Assembly: GCA_024235895.1 (NCBI GenBank)
Contig: JACKLM010000005.1
Location: 1-64,000 of the forward strand
Reading direction: 5' to 3'
Source: Burkholderiaceae bacterium
Lineage (GTDB): Bacteria; Pseudomonadota; Gammaproteobacteria; Burkholderiales; Burkholderiaceae_C
Length of the DNA stretch: 64,000 bases
Shown here: positions 1 to 8,120 of the stretch, piece after piece
Position numbering within the stretch: position 1 is the stretch's first letter
Layout of the letters: every line of letters begins with the position of its first letter
The notes under the pieces: model-generated
Told to the model about the DNA's origin: nothing
What the model saw: only the letters and a program-made list of their open reading frames with translations
The model's database searches: none
Translations under genes and position numbers: made by a program

Positions 1-386
1 GTCGGTCCGCGATGGCGGCGGGTTGACGGCTGGGCCGGTGACATGGCTGCCGCGCAAGGGCACGCAGCCCCCGAGAGGTGCGGCGCGGTAGCGGTACGTT
101 TGGCACCAGCGTGTCGGCGGCGCCAGGAGGTTGACCATCGGCGCAAGGGCGCTGTCGGTCAAGGTCATCCCGTGGCCCCCCTCGGAGAGGCCCGGTGCCG
201 ACCCTGACCAGTGGGCCCTGCAGGTTTCGCTTCCGAGCTCAGCCGACCTGAGCTGCCGGTCCTTGCCGCGGCGCTTGGCGGCCGATCCATCCCGCCAGCC
301 GGATCGACGAGCTGCTGCCGCATCGCTGGGCCCCGGAGCGGGCTGAACACACCGGTGCCACCGCCCGCAGCTGCTACGCTGCGCCT
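1..386. other. Gene-free left edge
   Basis: No convincing coding sequence, RNA gene or repeat is visible. The only open frames are short and arginine/proline-rich, as expected by chance in GC-rich DNA. It lies on the element side of the tRNA-Lys fragment at 1865-1904, so it may be the inner part of an integrated element's end. Confidence 0.5.
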
Positions 387-1013
387 ATGGCCACACGCGG
401 CACCGCCGGACGCAGGAAGTGCAAGCCCAAGCACGCCTACCGACTGCTGGTGAAGCTCCAAGGCAGCGAGCCGACGGTCTGGCGGCTCATCAGCGTGCCC
501 GGCGACATGACGCTGTCCGATCTCGACCGCATCATCCAGGCGGCGATGGGCTGGACCAACAGCCACATGCACCTGTTCGCCATCGACGGCAACTTCTACG
601 GTGTGCCCGACGACGAATGGATCGACGACAAACCCACGCTCCCCGACGAGGAATTCACCCTCGACGAGGTGCTGGGCACGACGGTCAAAGGCTTCCTGCA
701 CGAGTACGACTTCGGCGACGGCTGGCACCACGACGTGACGGTGCAGGCGGTCGAACTGGCCGATGAAGAGCGCAACAGCTGGCCGATGTGCCTGGCCGGC
801 GCGAACGCCTGCCCGCCGGAGGATGTCGGCGGGCTCGGTGGCTATGAGGAGTTCCTGCAGGCCATCGGCGATCCATCGCACGAACAGCACGCAGCGATGT
901 GGCGATGGTGCGGCGGCCCCTTCGACCCCAAAGGCTTCGACATCAACTCGGCCAACCGGACGATTCGCGACTGGCTGTCCGGGCGTCATCGAGCCGGCCC
1001 ACACGCGGGCTGA
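387..1013 (+). CDS. Plasmid pRiA4b ORF-3-like protein
   Basis: A 208-residue soluble protein recognised as the pRiA4b ORF-3-like family. Hallmarks are the N-terminal YRLLVKLQGSEPTVWR segment (about residues 19-35), the DLDRIIQAAMGW helix and the YDFGDGWHHDV motif near residue 108. The C-terminal part (GGPFDPKGFDIN) is also typical. The biochemical role of the family is unknown; members are frequent on plasmids and integrated elements. It lies upstream of a tRNA-Lys 3' fragment, which fits an accessory origin. The ATG at 387 is the first in frame, and no strong ribosome binding site is visible. Confidence 0.85.
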   Translation: MATRGTAGRRKCKPKHAYRLLVKLQGSEPTVWRLISVPGDMTLSDLDRIIQAAMGWTNSHMHLFAIDGNFYGVPDDEWIDDKPTLPDEEFTLDEVLGTTVKGFLHEYDFGDGWHHDVTVQAVELADEERNSWPMCLAGANACPPEDVGGLGGYEEFLQAIGDPSHEQHAAMWRWCGGPFDPKGFDINSANRTIRDWLSGRHRAGPHAG

Positions 1014-1274
1014 GGCTCGGGCGTCAAGGTGCGACGGCCGGACGTCAAGATCGGTCGTGTAGGTCCGGTGCGAGCGCAGAGATCGCCGTCCACCGGGCCT
1101 GCGGACCGGGTGGATCGCGGTGATCGGCCCAGTCTGAAGTCCAGGTGCAGCCGTAGTTCGCGGGCGCCGGCCCCTATTGCTTCAACGTAAAGAAGCGGCT
1201 GGATGTCATCCGTCGTGCCCAGAAAGCGGTTGTGCATGTGGCCAGCGACAACTCATCCGACACAAGGAGACGCG

Positions 1275-1748
1275 ATGAAGACCCCGAAGATCATTGCCGC
1301 CGCGGTGGCCTTGTCCATGGGCCTGAGCAACGTCGCCATCGCGCACTCGGGGCCGCACGGTGGCCGCGGCGATGGTTCACAGGCCGAACAGCGTGACGCC
1401 CACCGTGGAGGTGATCGGGCGCAGGAACGGCGTGACGACCGCCGGGCCGATCGGCGTGACGATCGGCGTGACGATCGGCGCCGCGATCCTCGCCATGGCG
1501 AGCGCTGGGACCCTCGCGACCCCCGATGGGCCGGGCACTGGCACCGCGATGCCCGGCCGCGGCACGACATCTACCGTGGTGGCCGTCTGCCACCGTCCTA
1601 CCGCAGCCACCTCTACGTCGTTGACGACTGGCGCAGCCACCGCCTGCACCGCCCGCCGCCCGGCTACCACTGGGTGCAGGCGGGCGGCGACTACGTGCTC
1701 GCGGCAATCGCCACAGGCCTCATCCTGTCGATTCTGCTGACTCACTGA
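1275..1748 (+). CDS. RcnB-family periplasmic protein
   Basis: A 157-residue secreted protein. Residues 1-22 form a signal peptide ending in AIAHS. A highly charged, low-complexity centre of repeated Asp-Arg-Arg units (about residues 45-75) follows. The C-terminal RcnB-like domain has GRLPPSYR, GYHWVQAGGDYVLAAIATG and a final hydrophobic segment. RcnB in E. coli is a periplasmic protein influencing nickel/cobalt homeostasis, but the many short homologues in betaproteobacteria are uncharacterised. The start at 1275 is chosen because aaggag sits just upstream and the signal peptide begins there. No metal efflux gene is adjacent, so a metal role is only inferred. Confidence 0.75.
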   Translation: MKTPKIIAAAVALSMGLSNVAIAHSGPHGGRGDGSQAEQRDAHRGGDRAQERRDDRRADRRDDRRDDRRRDPRHGERWDPRDPRWAGHWHRDARPRHDIYRGGRLPPSYRSHLYVVDDWRSHRLHRPPPGYHWVQAGGDYVLAAIATGLILSILLTH

Positions 1749-1864
1749 CGGGCGAGGCGGGTTCGCGGCGTCGACACGGGCCAAGCCGAACGAGCCCGCG
1801 GCTATCGCCATTTGCAACGCGACCCTGGCACGCTGAAGACTCGCCCAGGTCTTGTCGGCCTCTC

Positions 1865-1904
1865 AATCCGTTGGTCGTAGGTTCGAATCCTACAGGGCCC
1901 ACCA
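1865..1904 (+). pseudogene. 3' fragment of tRNA-Lys (putative att site)
   Basis: The 40 bases match the 3' half of a betaproteobacterial tRNA-Lys: the anticodon-stem 3' side (aatccg), variable loop, T-arm (gtaggttcgaatcctac), acceptor 3' strand (agggccc) and encoded CCA. The bases upstream carry no D-arm, no anticodon loop and no matching 5' acceptor strand (gggccct), so the gene is not intact. A 3'-only tRNA copy is the classical attR footprint left when an integrase-bearing element inserts into the 3' end of a tRNA gene. The element would then lie to the left. The tRNA-Lys identity comes from memory of family sequences. Confidence 0.75.
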
Positions 1905-1916
1905 ACACACCCAGAC

Positions 1917-1944
1917 GGCTCACGCAGCGATGCGTGGGCCTTTT
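1917..1944 (+). terminator. Rho-independent terminator after tRNA fragment
   Basis: A ten-pair stem, ggctcacgca with tgcgtgggcc (one U-G wobble), closes a gcga tetraloop and is followed by tttt and a T-rich tail. It sits 13 bases after the tRNA CCA, where a tRNA gene's own terminator would be. This supports the view that everything right of 1865 is original chromosome. Confidence 0.8.
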
Positions 1945-2130
1945 CTTGCTTCCGGGGCGAGGTCACCGCGTCACCGCTCCAGCGGCGGGCGGGCCGTCCG
2001 CAACTGGTCTTGTCCGAGCTCGGCGATGCGCCGCGAAGAATGCGACGCGTGCCCGGGCCGCCATGCCGAGCGATGCTGGCCGGCAGTCTCCTGAACGCTG
2101 CGGTCATCCGCCCCGACGCAGAATGCGGTC

Positions 2131-2970
2131 ATGAAGATTCCTGCGCGCCTTCAGGTGCTGGTTGGCGAAGGCCTGATCGACCACGTGCTGCGTCAGCTCA
2201 AGAGCGGCAAGGAGGCCGAGGTCTACGTCGTGGCCTGCGGGGACCAGGTGCGCGCGGCCAAGATCTACAAGGCATCAGACCAGCGCAGCTTCCGCCAGGC
2301 GGTGGACTACACCGAGAACCGCAAGGTCAAGAACTCGCGCCAGGCCCGGGCCATGGCCAAGGGCACGCGCTTTGGCAAGGCGCAGCGCGAGGCCGCCTGG
2401 CAGAGCGCCGAGGTCGATGCGCTGTACCGTCTGGCGGCAGCCGGCGTGCGCGTGCCGCAGCCCTTCAATTTTCTGGAGGGGGTACTCATCATGGAACTGG
2501 TGACCGACGCGCAGGGCCAGGCCGCGCCGCGTCTGACCGACCTTCCGTTCAGTGCCGACGAGGCTCGCGCCCACCACGCGACACTGATTCGCGAGGTGGT
2601 GCGCATGCTCTGCGCGGGGGTCGTGCACGGCGACCTCTCCGAGTTCAACGTGCTGCTGGCGGCCAGTGGCCCGGTGGTCATCGACCTTCCGCAGGCCGTG
2701 GACGCGTCCGGCAACAACCACGCCCCGCGCATGTTGATGCGCGACGTGGCCAACCTGCGTGCCTTCTTCCGCCGCTTTGCGCCCGAACTGCTGGCCACGC
2801 AATACGGGCCGGAAATCTGGCACCTGTATGCCGGCGGGCAGCTGACGCCGGCGTCGCCACTGAGCGGCCGCTACGAGCGCGAGCCTGGCGAGGTCGACCT
2901 GGCCGGTGTGATGCGCGAGATCGACGACACACGTGCCGAAGAGCAGGCGCGGCGTCTGCGCATGGCGTAG
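2131..2970 (+). CDS. RIO1-type serine/threonine protein kinase
   Basis: A 279-residue atypical protein kinase of the RIO family. The nucleotide-binding region has LKSGKEAEVYV and the invariant lysine in AAKIYK (about residues 25-50). The catalytic loop is VHGDLSEFN and the metal-binding segment is VIDLPQAVD, the RIO version of DFG. RIO kinases act in ribosome maturation in archaea and eukaryotes; bacterial members exist but their substrates are unknown. It stands alone, preceded by the tRNA-Lys remnant and terminator and followed by a 360-base gap with a perfect hairpin. The ATG at 2131 gives the standard family N-terminus. Confidence 0.9.
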   Translation: MKIPARLQVLVGEGLIDHVLRQLKSGKEAEVYVVACGDQVRAAKIYKASDQRSFRQAVDYTENRKVKNSRQARAMAKGTRFGKAQREAAWQSAEVDALYRLAAAGVRVPQPFNFLEGVLIMELVTDAQGQAAPRLTDLPFSADEARAHHATLIREVVRMLCAGVVHGDLSEFNVLLAASGPVVIDLPQAVDASGNNHAPRMLMRDVANLRAFFRRFAPELLATQYGPEIWHLYAGGQLTPASPLSGRYEREPGEVDLAGVMREIDDTRAEEQARRLRMA

Positions 2971-3113
2971 CGGCAGCCGACGGGCCCCCAGGCCTCGTCA
3001 GGCTTGTGGGACACCTGCCCGTGCGCGCCTCCGGGCCTCGATCAGCGGCGACCTGAGACTGGCACTCGAACATGGCATTTCACGTGCCGCTCTTCCGGGT
3101 GCCGATCGATGCC

Positions 3114-3161
3114 ATTGAGCCGGCATTGAAGTGTTGAGCCTCTGGTCAATGCCGGCTCAAT
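3114..3161. repeat. Perfect 16-bp inverted repeat
   Basis: attgagccggcattga (3114-3129) and its exact reverse complement (3146-3161) are separated by 16 bases. No T-run follows, so it is not a canonical intrinsic terminator. It lies in the 362-base gap (2971-3332) between the RIO kinase and the next operon, where nothing else is recognisable. It could be a transcript-end hairpin, a protein-binding dyad or a remnant of a palindromic element. Confidence 0.6.
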
Positions 3162-3332
3162 AGGTCCCTCGAGCAATCGCTCGTACCGGCCGCCGCCGGC
3201 CCAGGGGTCGGCGTCACTGCCAGGTCGCAGCCGCTGCGGCTGAACCGCCACCGGGCCGTCACCGCCGGCCATCTTTGCGGCGATGATCGGGCTGCCCGCC
3301 ACGGGGCGGGTGGCACGAGGAGGCATCACCGC

Positions 3333-4250
3333 ATGGACATCGGATTCATCGGCCTGGGCGTCATGGGCGCGCCCATGGCCACCCACCTGGCGAAGGCCGG
3401 CCACCGGCTGACGCTGCTGGACGCCAACGCCGCCGTGGCGCGCGACCTGGCGGCCACGATCGGCGGCAGCGCGGTCACCGACCCGGCGGCCGTGGCCGCC
3501 GCCAGCGAGGTCGTCGTCACCATGCTGCCCAACGGCGAGATCGTGCAGCAGGTGGCGCTGGGCGACGACGGCCTGATCCATGGCCTGCGCGAAGGCGCCA
3601 TCGTCCTCGACACCTCGTCGGCCGAACCCTGGCTGACGCAGCGGACGGCGCAGGCCCTCGCGGCCCGGGGCGCGACGATGGTCGACGCGCCGGTGTCGGG
3701 TGCCGCCTGGGGCGCGCAGGCCGCGGAACTGGTGTTCATGGTCGGCGGCAGTGACGCCGACGTGACCCGCGTGCGCCCGCTGCTGGACCGCATGGGCCGT
3801 GCCGTGCACCACCTGGGCCGCCTGGGCGCCGGGCATGCGATGAAGTGCCTGAACAACTGCATCACCGCGATGACCTTCGTCGCCACCGCCGAGGCGCTGG
3901 TCGCCGGCAAGCGCTACGGGCTGGACCCGGCGGTGATGGTGGATGTGCTCAACCAGTCCACCGGCGGCTCGTGGATCACGCAGACGCACTTCCACCAGCG
4001 CATCTTCAACCGCAGCTTCGACGACCCGTTCAAGCTCGAGCTGATGCGCAAGGATGTCGGCATTGCCGTGCAGCTCGCGCAGCAGACCGCCACGCCGATG
4101 CCGATGGCGGGCCTGGGCCAGCAGCTGTGGCGCATGGCCGAGCACGCCGCCGGTCCCGGCGCGAGCATCAGCGAACTGGTGCGCTGGGTGGAGCAGCTCT
4201 GCGGCACGGAACTCACGCCGGGGCGCGGCGACCCGCAGGGCCGGGTGTGA
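3333..4250 (+). CDS. NAD(P)-dependent 3-hydroxyisobutyrate dehydrogenase family oxidoreductase
   Basis: A 305-residue beta-hydroxyacid dehydrogenase. The N-terminal Rossmann motif is GFIGLGVMGAPMA, followed by the substrate-site signature VDAPVSGAAWGA (about residues 117-128). The catalytic lysine lies in the GAGHAMKCLNN region near residue 170. The family oxidises 3-hydroxyisobutyrate, tartronate semialdehyde, 6-phosphogluconate-like and related 3-hydroxy acids; the substrate here cannot be read from sequence. The stop codon overlaps the start of the following MmgE/PrpD gene (TGATG), so the two are translationally coupled and likely act on the same compound. cgaggag precedes the ATG. Confidence 0.88.
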   Translation: MDIGFIGLGVMGAPMATHLAKAGHRLTLLDANAAVARDLAATIGGSAVTDPAAVAAASEVVVTMLPNGEIVQQVALGDDGLIHGLREGAIVLDTSSAEPWLTQRTAQALAARGATMVDAPVSGAAWGAQAAELVFMVGGSDADVTRVRPLLDRMGRAVHHLGRLGAGHAMKCLNNCITAMTFVATAEALVAGKRYGLDPAVMVDVLNQSTGGSWITQTHFHQRIFNRSFDDPFKLELMRKDVGIAVQLAQQTATPMPMAGLGQQLWRMAEHAAGPGASISELVRWVEQLCGTELTPGRGDPQGRV

Positions 4251-5614
4251 TGTCGCCCGAAGAGGCTCTTGCCCACTTCGTCGTCGCCCACCCGCTGGCC
4301 GAGGTGCCGGCCGACGCGCTGCGCACCACACGGCGTGTGCTGCTGGCCGCCAGCAGCACCGGCGTGGCCGGTGCCGGCGAGGACGGCGTCGCCGAACTGC
4401 GGGCCCTGCTGCGGGAACGCGGCGGCACGCCACAGGCCACGACGCTGGTGTTCGGCGACCGCATGCCCGCGGTGGCCGCGGCGCAGCTCAACGGCACGAT
4501 GTGCCGCGCGCTGGACTTCTGCGACGCGATGGCACCCGGCCCGCATTTCGGCGCCGCGCTGGTGCCGGCCTGCCTCGCGGCGGCGGAACTGCGCGGCGGC
4601 TGCAGCGGCGCGGAGCTCCTGGCCGCGCTGGCGGTCGGCTGCGAGGTCGGTGCGCGTTTCAACCTGAGCGAGCGGCAGTACGACGGCTTCGACCCCACCG
4701 GCATCGCCGCGGTGTTCGCGGCCACCGCCGGCGCAGCGCGCGTGCTCGGGCTGGACGCGGCGCAGGCGCAGCGCGCGCTGGGCCTGGCGTTCAACCGCTG
4801 CGGTGGCAGCTTCCAGAGCCACATCGACGGCACCCTGGGCGTGCGCCTGCTGCAGGGCTGGGTGGCCGCCGCCGGCGTGGAGGGCGCGCAGATGGCGCAG
4901 CGCGGCCTCACCGGGCCGCTGAACTTCCTGCAGGGCGTCTACGGCTTCCCGCACCTGTACGGCCGCGGCACGCTGGCGCCGGGCGACGTGGTCGCAGGCC
5001 TGGGCCGCGAATGGCGGCTGCAGCGCATGATGTTCAAGCCCTATCCCAGCTGCGGCGCGACGCAGGGTCTGACCGAACTGGTGCTGGCCCTGGTGCAGGA
5101 GCGGGGCCTGACGGCGGAGCAGGTGGCGCAGGTCGAGGTGCGCCAGCCGCCCTACTCGCATCGGCTGGTCGGCCACCCGTTCAAACTGGGTGCCAACCCG
5201 CGCGTGGACGCCCAGTTCAGCGCCGCCTGGTGCGTGGCCAATGCCATCGTGCGCCGCGGCTCCACGCTGGACCACTTCCGGCCCGAGCAGGTCGCCGACC
5301 CCGCGGTGCTGGCCCTGGTGGACCGCGTCCACACCGTGGGCGACCCGGCGATGGACGAACGGGGCCACACCGCCGTCGACGTGATCGTCACCACCGCCGA
5401 CGGCACGCGCCACACCCGAGGGCTGGACATCGCGCCCGGCTTTCCGGGCCGGCCGCTGAGCGATGCGCAGCACCGTGCACGCTTCGCCGACTGTATGGCC
5501 TATGCACCGCGGCCGCTGGCGCCGGGGCGGCAGACCGCGCTTCTGGACGGCATCGAGCAGGTGGCGGGCCTGGCCGATGCGCGGGAACTGCTGGCCCTGC
5601 TCGTCGTGCGCTGA
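4250..5614 (+). CDS. MmgE/PrpD family protein
   Basis: A 454-residue member of the MmgE/PrpD family, whose characterised members are 2-methylcitrate dehydratase, cis-aconitate decarboxylase and iminodisuccinate epimerase. Visible family segments are the N-terminal helical domain with ALDFCDAM and HFGAALVPACLAAAE (about residues 86-115), RALGLAFN, and the second-domain motif MMFKPYPSCGATQG near residue 262. The start overlaps the preceding stop (TGATG). Pairing with a hydroxyacid dehydrogenase suggests a small catabolic module for a branched or dicarboxylic acid. The neighbouring acyl-CoA mutase operon could belong to the same pathway, but that is inference. No prpB or prpC is nearby, so a methylcitrate-cycle role is not supported. 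Confidence 0.85.
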   Translation: MSPEEALAHFVVAHPLAEVPADALRTTRRVLLAASSTGVAGAGEDGVAELRALLRERGGTPQATTLVFGDRMPAVAAAQLNGTMCRALDFCDAMAPGPHFGAALVPACLAAAELRGGCSGAELLAALAVGCEVGARFNLSERQYDGFDPTGIAAVFAATAGAARVLGLDAAQAQRALGLAFNRCGGSFQSHIDGTLGVRLLQGWVAAAGVEGAQMAQRGLTGPLNFLQGVYGFPHLYGRGTLAPGDVVAGLGREWRLQRMMFKPYPSCGATQGLTELVLALVQERGLTAEQVAQVEVRQPPYSHRLVGHPFKLGANPRVDAQFSAAWCVANAIVRRGSTLDHFRPEQVADPAVLALVDRVHTVGDPAMDERGHTAVDVIVTTADGTRHTRGLDIAPGFPGRPLSDAQHRARFADCMAYAPRPLAPGRQTALLDGIEQVAGLADARELLALLVVR

Positions 5615-5863
5615 AGCCTGACGGCTGGGACGGGCTGCGGCCGCCTCGAGGGCTTGGATCTGGCGAAGCAGGCTGAGTGGTGGATGCCTGGACTTGGCTG
5701 CACGCCACCGCCACTCGAGCCGATGTGCGCCACGCCACTCTCGCGACCACGTGGCGAGACCGGAGCCGGACCGCGGTGGAACCCATCACGGCCGTGCAAA
5801 CGGCGCAGTTCCGAGGCGTACCGCCATCTCCGGGAGGGGGAGGGTGCCCGTGGTTTACCCGCA

Positions 5864-5918
5864 TTGATCCGTGGAAGCTTCGACGGCTATCCTTTAATTG
5901 ACCGTCTGGACGGTTAAT
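5864..5918 (+). promoter_or_regulatory. Promoter with palindromic TetR-type operator
   Basis: A possible -35 (ttgatc, 5864-5869) and -10 (tatcct, 5888-5893) are 18 bases apart. Immediately downstream, over the expected start point, is the dyad ACCGTC-tg-GACGGT (5901-5914) inside an AT-rich frame (ttaattg ... ttaat). The mutase start codon is 42 bases further on. A dyad at the transcription start is a classical repressor position, and a TetR-family regulator is encoded in the same operon, so autoregulation is the simplest reading. The rest of 5615-5863 holds nothing recognisable. Confidence 0.6.
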
Positions 5919-5959
5919 GTGCGTAGGCCATCGCAAGCCTTGGCCTTGGAGGCTCACCC

Positions 5960-7672
5960 GTGTCGATCGACGTCCCCGCCACACCCGCAGCCCTTCCTGC
6001 GAAGACGAACCCGGAGAAGCGCGATCGGCCCGTCGCGGCGGCTTCGGGCTTCCCGCCCCAGACCGACTACGGCTACGTGCTCAAGCCCGTCTACGGTCCG
6101 CAGGATGTCGCCGGCATGGACTACCAGCGTGACCTCGGGGACCCGGGGCAGTATCCGTACACGCGCGGCTACCACGCCACCGGATACCGCAGCCGCATGT
6201 GGACGCAACGGATGACCGCGGGCCTGGGCAGCTCCAGCGACGCCAATCGCGTGCTGAAGCAGTACCACGAGATGGGGCAGCGCGGTGGCATCTGCGTCAT
6301 CAGCGATCGCGTCTTCTCCTCGTGCATCGATCCCGACCACCCGATGGGTCGCAAGGAGGCCGGCATCCTCGGCTGGCCCGGGTGCTCGCTGCTGGAGTTC
6401 GAGGAACTCATGCAGGACATCCCGCTGACAGGCCAATCGATCACGCTGCTCGGCTCCTGCGCGCCCTCGTCGCTGCGCCTGGCCTACGTGGTCGCGCTCG
6501 CGGAAAAGCGTGGCATCGACCCGCGCGAGGTGCACGGTGGCGTGATCGAGTCGCCGTTCGAGAACTACTTCGGTCAGACGGACCCGCAGCCCTTCGACCT
6601 GAACCTCAAGCTGTGCCTGGACTGCTGGGAGTACGTCGCGCGCCGGGGCCTGCGGATGCGCTGCAACGTCAACAGCCAGCACTTCCAGGAGTCAGGCGGC
6701 AACGGCGCCCAGGCACTGGCGCTGCAGCTCGCGATGCTCGAGGAGTTGTTCGGGCGGCTCATCCGCGAGCGCGAGCTCGAGTTCGACGACGTGGCCAACA
6801 TCCCGTACGAGCTGCTTAGCATCGGCACGCGCTTCTTCGAGGAGATCGCCAAGATGCGCGCCCTGCGGCGCATGTACGCGCGCATGGCACGCGACGTGTT
6901 CCACGCCAAAAAGGAGAAGTCGCTGCATCTCCTGACGGCCACGCACACCTCCGGGCGGACGATGACCTACCAGCAGCCGCTGAACAACGTCGTGCGCTGC
7001 GCCATCCAGACGCTCGCGGCGGCGGTGGGCGGCTGCACGGCGATCGACAACGCCACGCTCGACAACGCGCACTCCGAGCCGTCGGCGTTCGCGGCACGCA
7101 TGTCGCTGAACACGCAGCACATCGTCGCCCACGAGACCGGTGCGGCCGACGTCGTCGACCCTCTCGCCGGCTCCTACTACGTCGAGGCGCTGACGAACCA
7201 GATCGAGGAGCAGGCCTACGGCATCCTGGCGGAGATCAAGAAGCTCGGCGGCATGATCGCCGCGCTCCAGGCCGGATACATCCAGCAGATGCTGTCCAGC
7301 GAGGCCCAGCTGAAGTTCCAGCGCGTGGACCGCAAGGAGCGGCTGGTGGTCGGGGTCAATCATCTCGTCATCCCGCCCGAGGAGGAGGAGTTCGAGCTGC
7401 CGATCCAGGAGCTGCATGCCGACGACTCCGAGAGCATCGCGCTGCGGATGCAGGCCTGGAAGAAGACGCGCGACCAGGAGGCCGTGCGCTCGCAGCTGGC
7501 CAGGCTGCACGCGGATGCCCGCAAGGGTGACCGCTTCAACCTGATGCCGGCGATCGTCGAGGCCGTCAAGGCCTATGCCACGGCGGGCGAGGTGTTCGGC
7601 GTCATCCGGCTCGCGCGTGGCCTCAGCTACGACCCCTTCGACATGGTGCAGTGCCCCTTCGAGCTGCACTGA
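5960..7672 (+). CDS. Divergent coenzyme-B12-dependent acyl-CoA mutase, large (substrate) subunit
   Basis: A 570-residue protein of the methylmalonyl-CoA mutase large-chain type without a cobalamin domain, so it needs the separate small subunit encoded next. The TIM-barrel core is recognisable: YPYTRGYHATGYR (about residues 57-70), a conserved histidine at about 241 in SQHFQESGG corresponding to the catalytic His of methylmalonyl-CoA mutase, and TSGRTMTYQQPLNNVVR and VVDPLAGSYYVE further on. Other normally conserved stretches are altered: the usual SVAFDLPT..GYDSDHP region reads CVISDRVFSSCIDPDHP, and the TQND segment reads ESPFENYF. The substrate is therefore probably not methylmalonyl-CoA. 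Related two-subunit enzymes isomerise isobutyryl-, 2-hydroxyisobutyryl-, pivalyl- or ethylmalonyl-CoA, but none can be assigned here. Confidence 0.88.
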   Translation: MSIDVPATPAALPAKTNPEKRDRPVAAASGFPPQTDYGYVLKPVYGPQDVAGMDYQRDLGDPGQYPYTRGYHATGYRSRMWTQRMTAGLGSSSDANRVLKQYHEMGQRGGICVISDRVFSSCIDPDHPMGRKEAGILGWPGCSLLEFEELMQDIPLTGQSITLLGSCAPSSLRLAYVVALAEKRGIDPREVHGGVIESPFENYFGQTDPQPFDLNLKLCLDCWEYVARRGLRMRCNVNSQHFQESGGNGAQALALQLAMLEELFGRLIRERELEFDDVANIPYELLSIGTRFFEEIAKMRALRRMYARMARDVFHAKKEKSLHLLTATHTSGRTMTYQQPLNNVVRCAIQTLAAAVGGCTAIDNATLDNAHSEPSAFAARMSLNTQHIVAHETGAADVVDPLAGSYYVEALTNQIEEQAYGILAEIKKLGGMIAALQAGYIQQMLSSEAQLKFQRVDRKERLVVGVNHLVIPPEEEEFELPIQELHADDSESIALRMQAWKKTRDQEAVRSQLARLHADARKGDRFNLMPAIVEAVKAYATAGEVFGVIRLARGLSYDPFDMVQCPFELH

Positions 7673-7691
7673 GCAACGCGGAGCGATCGCG

Positions 7692-8114
7692 ATGGACAGC
7701 GAGATGAAGGTCATCGTCTCGATGATCGGCCTGGACGGCCACACCACCGGCGGGGAAGTCGTGTCGATGATCCTGCGCGACGCGGGCATCGAGGTGGTCT
7801 ACCTCGGTGTCAACCAGACGCCGGAGATGATCGTGCGTGCCGCCTTGCAGGAGGACGTCGACGCCATCGGCATCAGCTCGCACGCGTCCAACTACACGCT
7901 GATCGAGGAGCTGGTGGAGCGGCTGCGGGACAACGGGATGGACGACGTGCCGGTCATCTGCGGCGGCAACGTCCCGCACCACACCGGGGCCCGCCTGCTG
8001 AGCCGGGGTGTGGCCGCCGTGGTCCTGCCGGGCAGCTCGAGCGAGGAGATCGTCGCCACGGTGCGGCGCCTGGCGCGCAAGCCGGCGGCCGGTCTGCAGG
8101 CCGGTGGCGCGTGA
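7692..8114 (+). CDS. Acyl-CoA mutase small subunit (cobalamin-binding)
   Basis: A 140-residue stand-alone B12-binding domain. The base-off/His-on motif D-x-H-x-x-G is present as DGHTTGG (Asp15, His17, Gly20). The second motif is SSHASN and the third is CGGNVP. In methylmalonyl-CoA mutases a lysine four residues before the Asp completes the Asp-His-Lys relay, and the second motif is usually SSL. Here those positions are methionine (Met11) and histidine, so the cobalt-ligand environment is unusual. It starts 19 bases after the large subunit. Met1 (7692) and Met5 are both possible starts. Confidence 0.88.
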   Translation: MDSEMKVIVSMIGLDGHTTGGEVVSMILRDAGIEVVYLGVNQTPEMIVRAALQEDVDAIGISSHASNYTLIEELVERLRDNGMDDVPVICGGNVPHHTGARLLSRGVAAVVLPGSSSEEIVATVRRLARKPAAGLQAGGA

Positions 8115-8120
8115 CGGCCG

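Noticed and set aside
1820..1904. A complete tRNA gene
   Set aside because: No D-arm, anticodon loop or 5' acceptor strand can be found upstream of the T-arm; only the 3' half is present.
5960..8114. Assignment as 2-hydroxyisobutyryl-CoA or methylmalonyl-CoA mutase
   Set aside because: Substrate-pocket and B12-site residues differ from what I recall for those enzymes, so only the superfamily can be stated.
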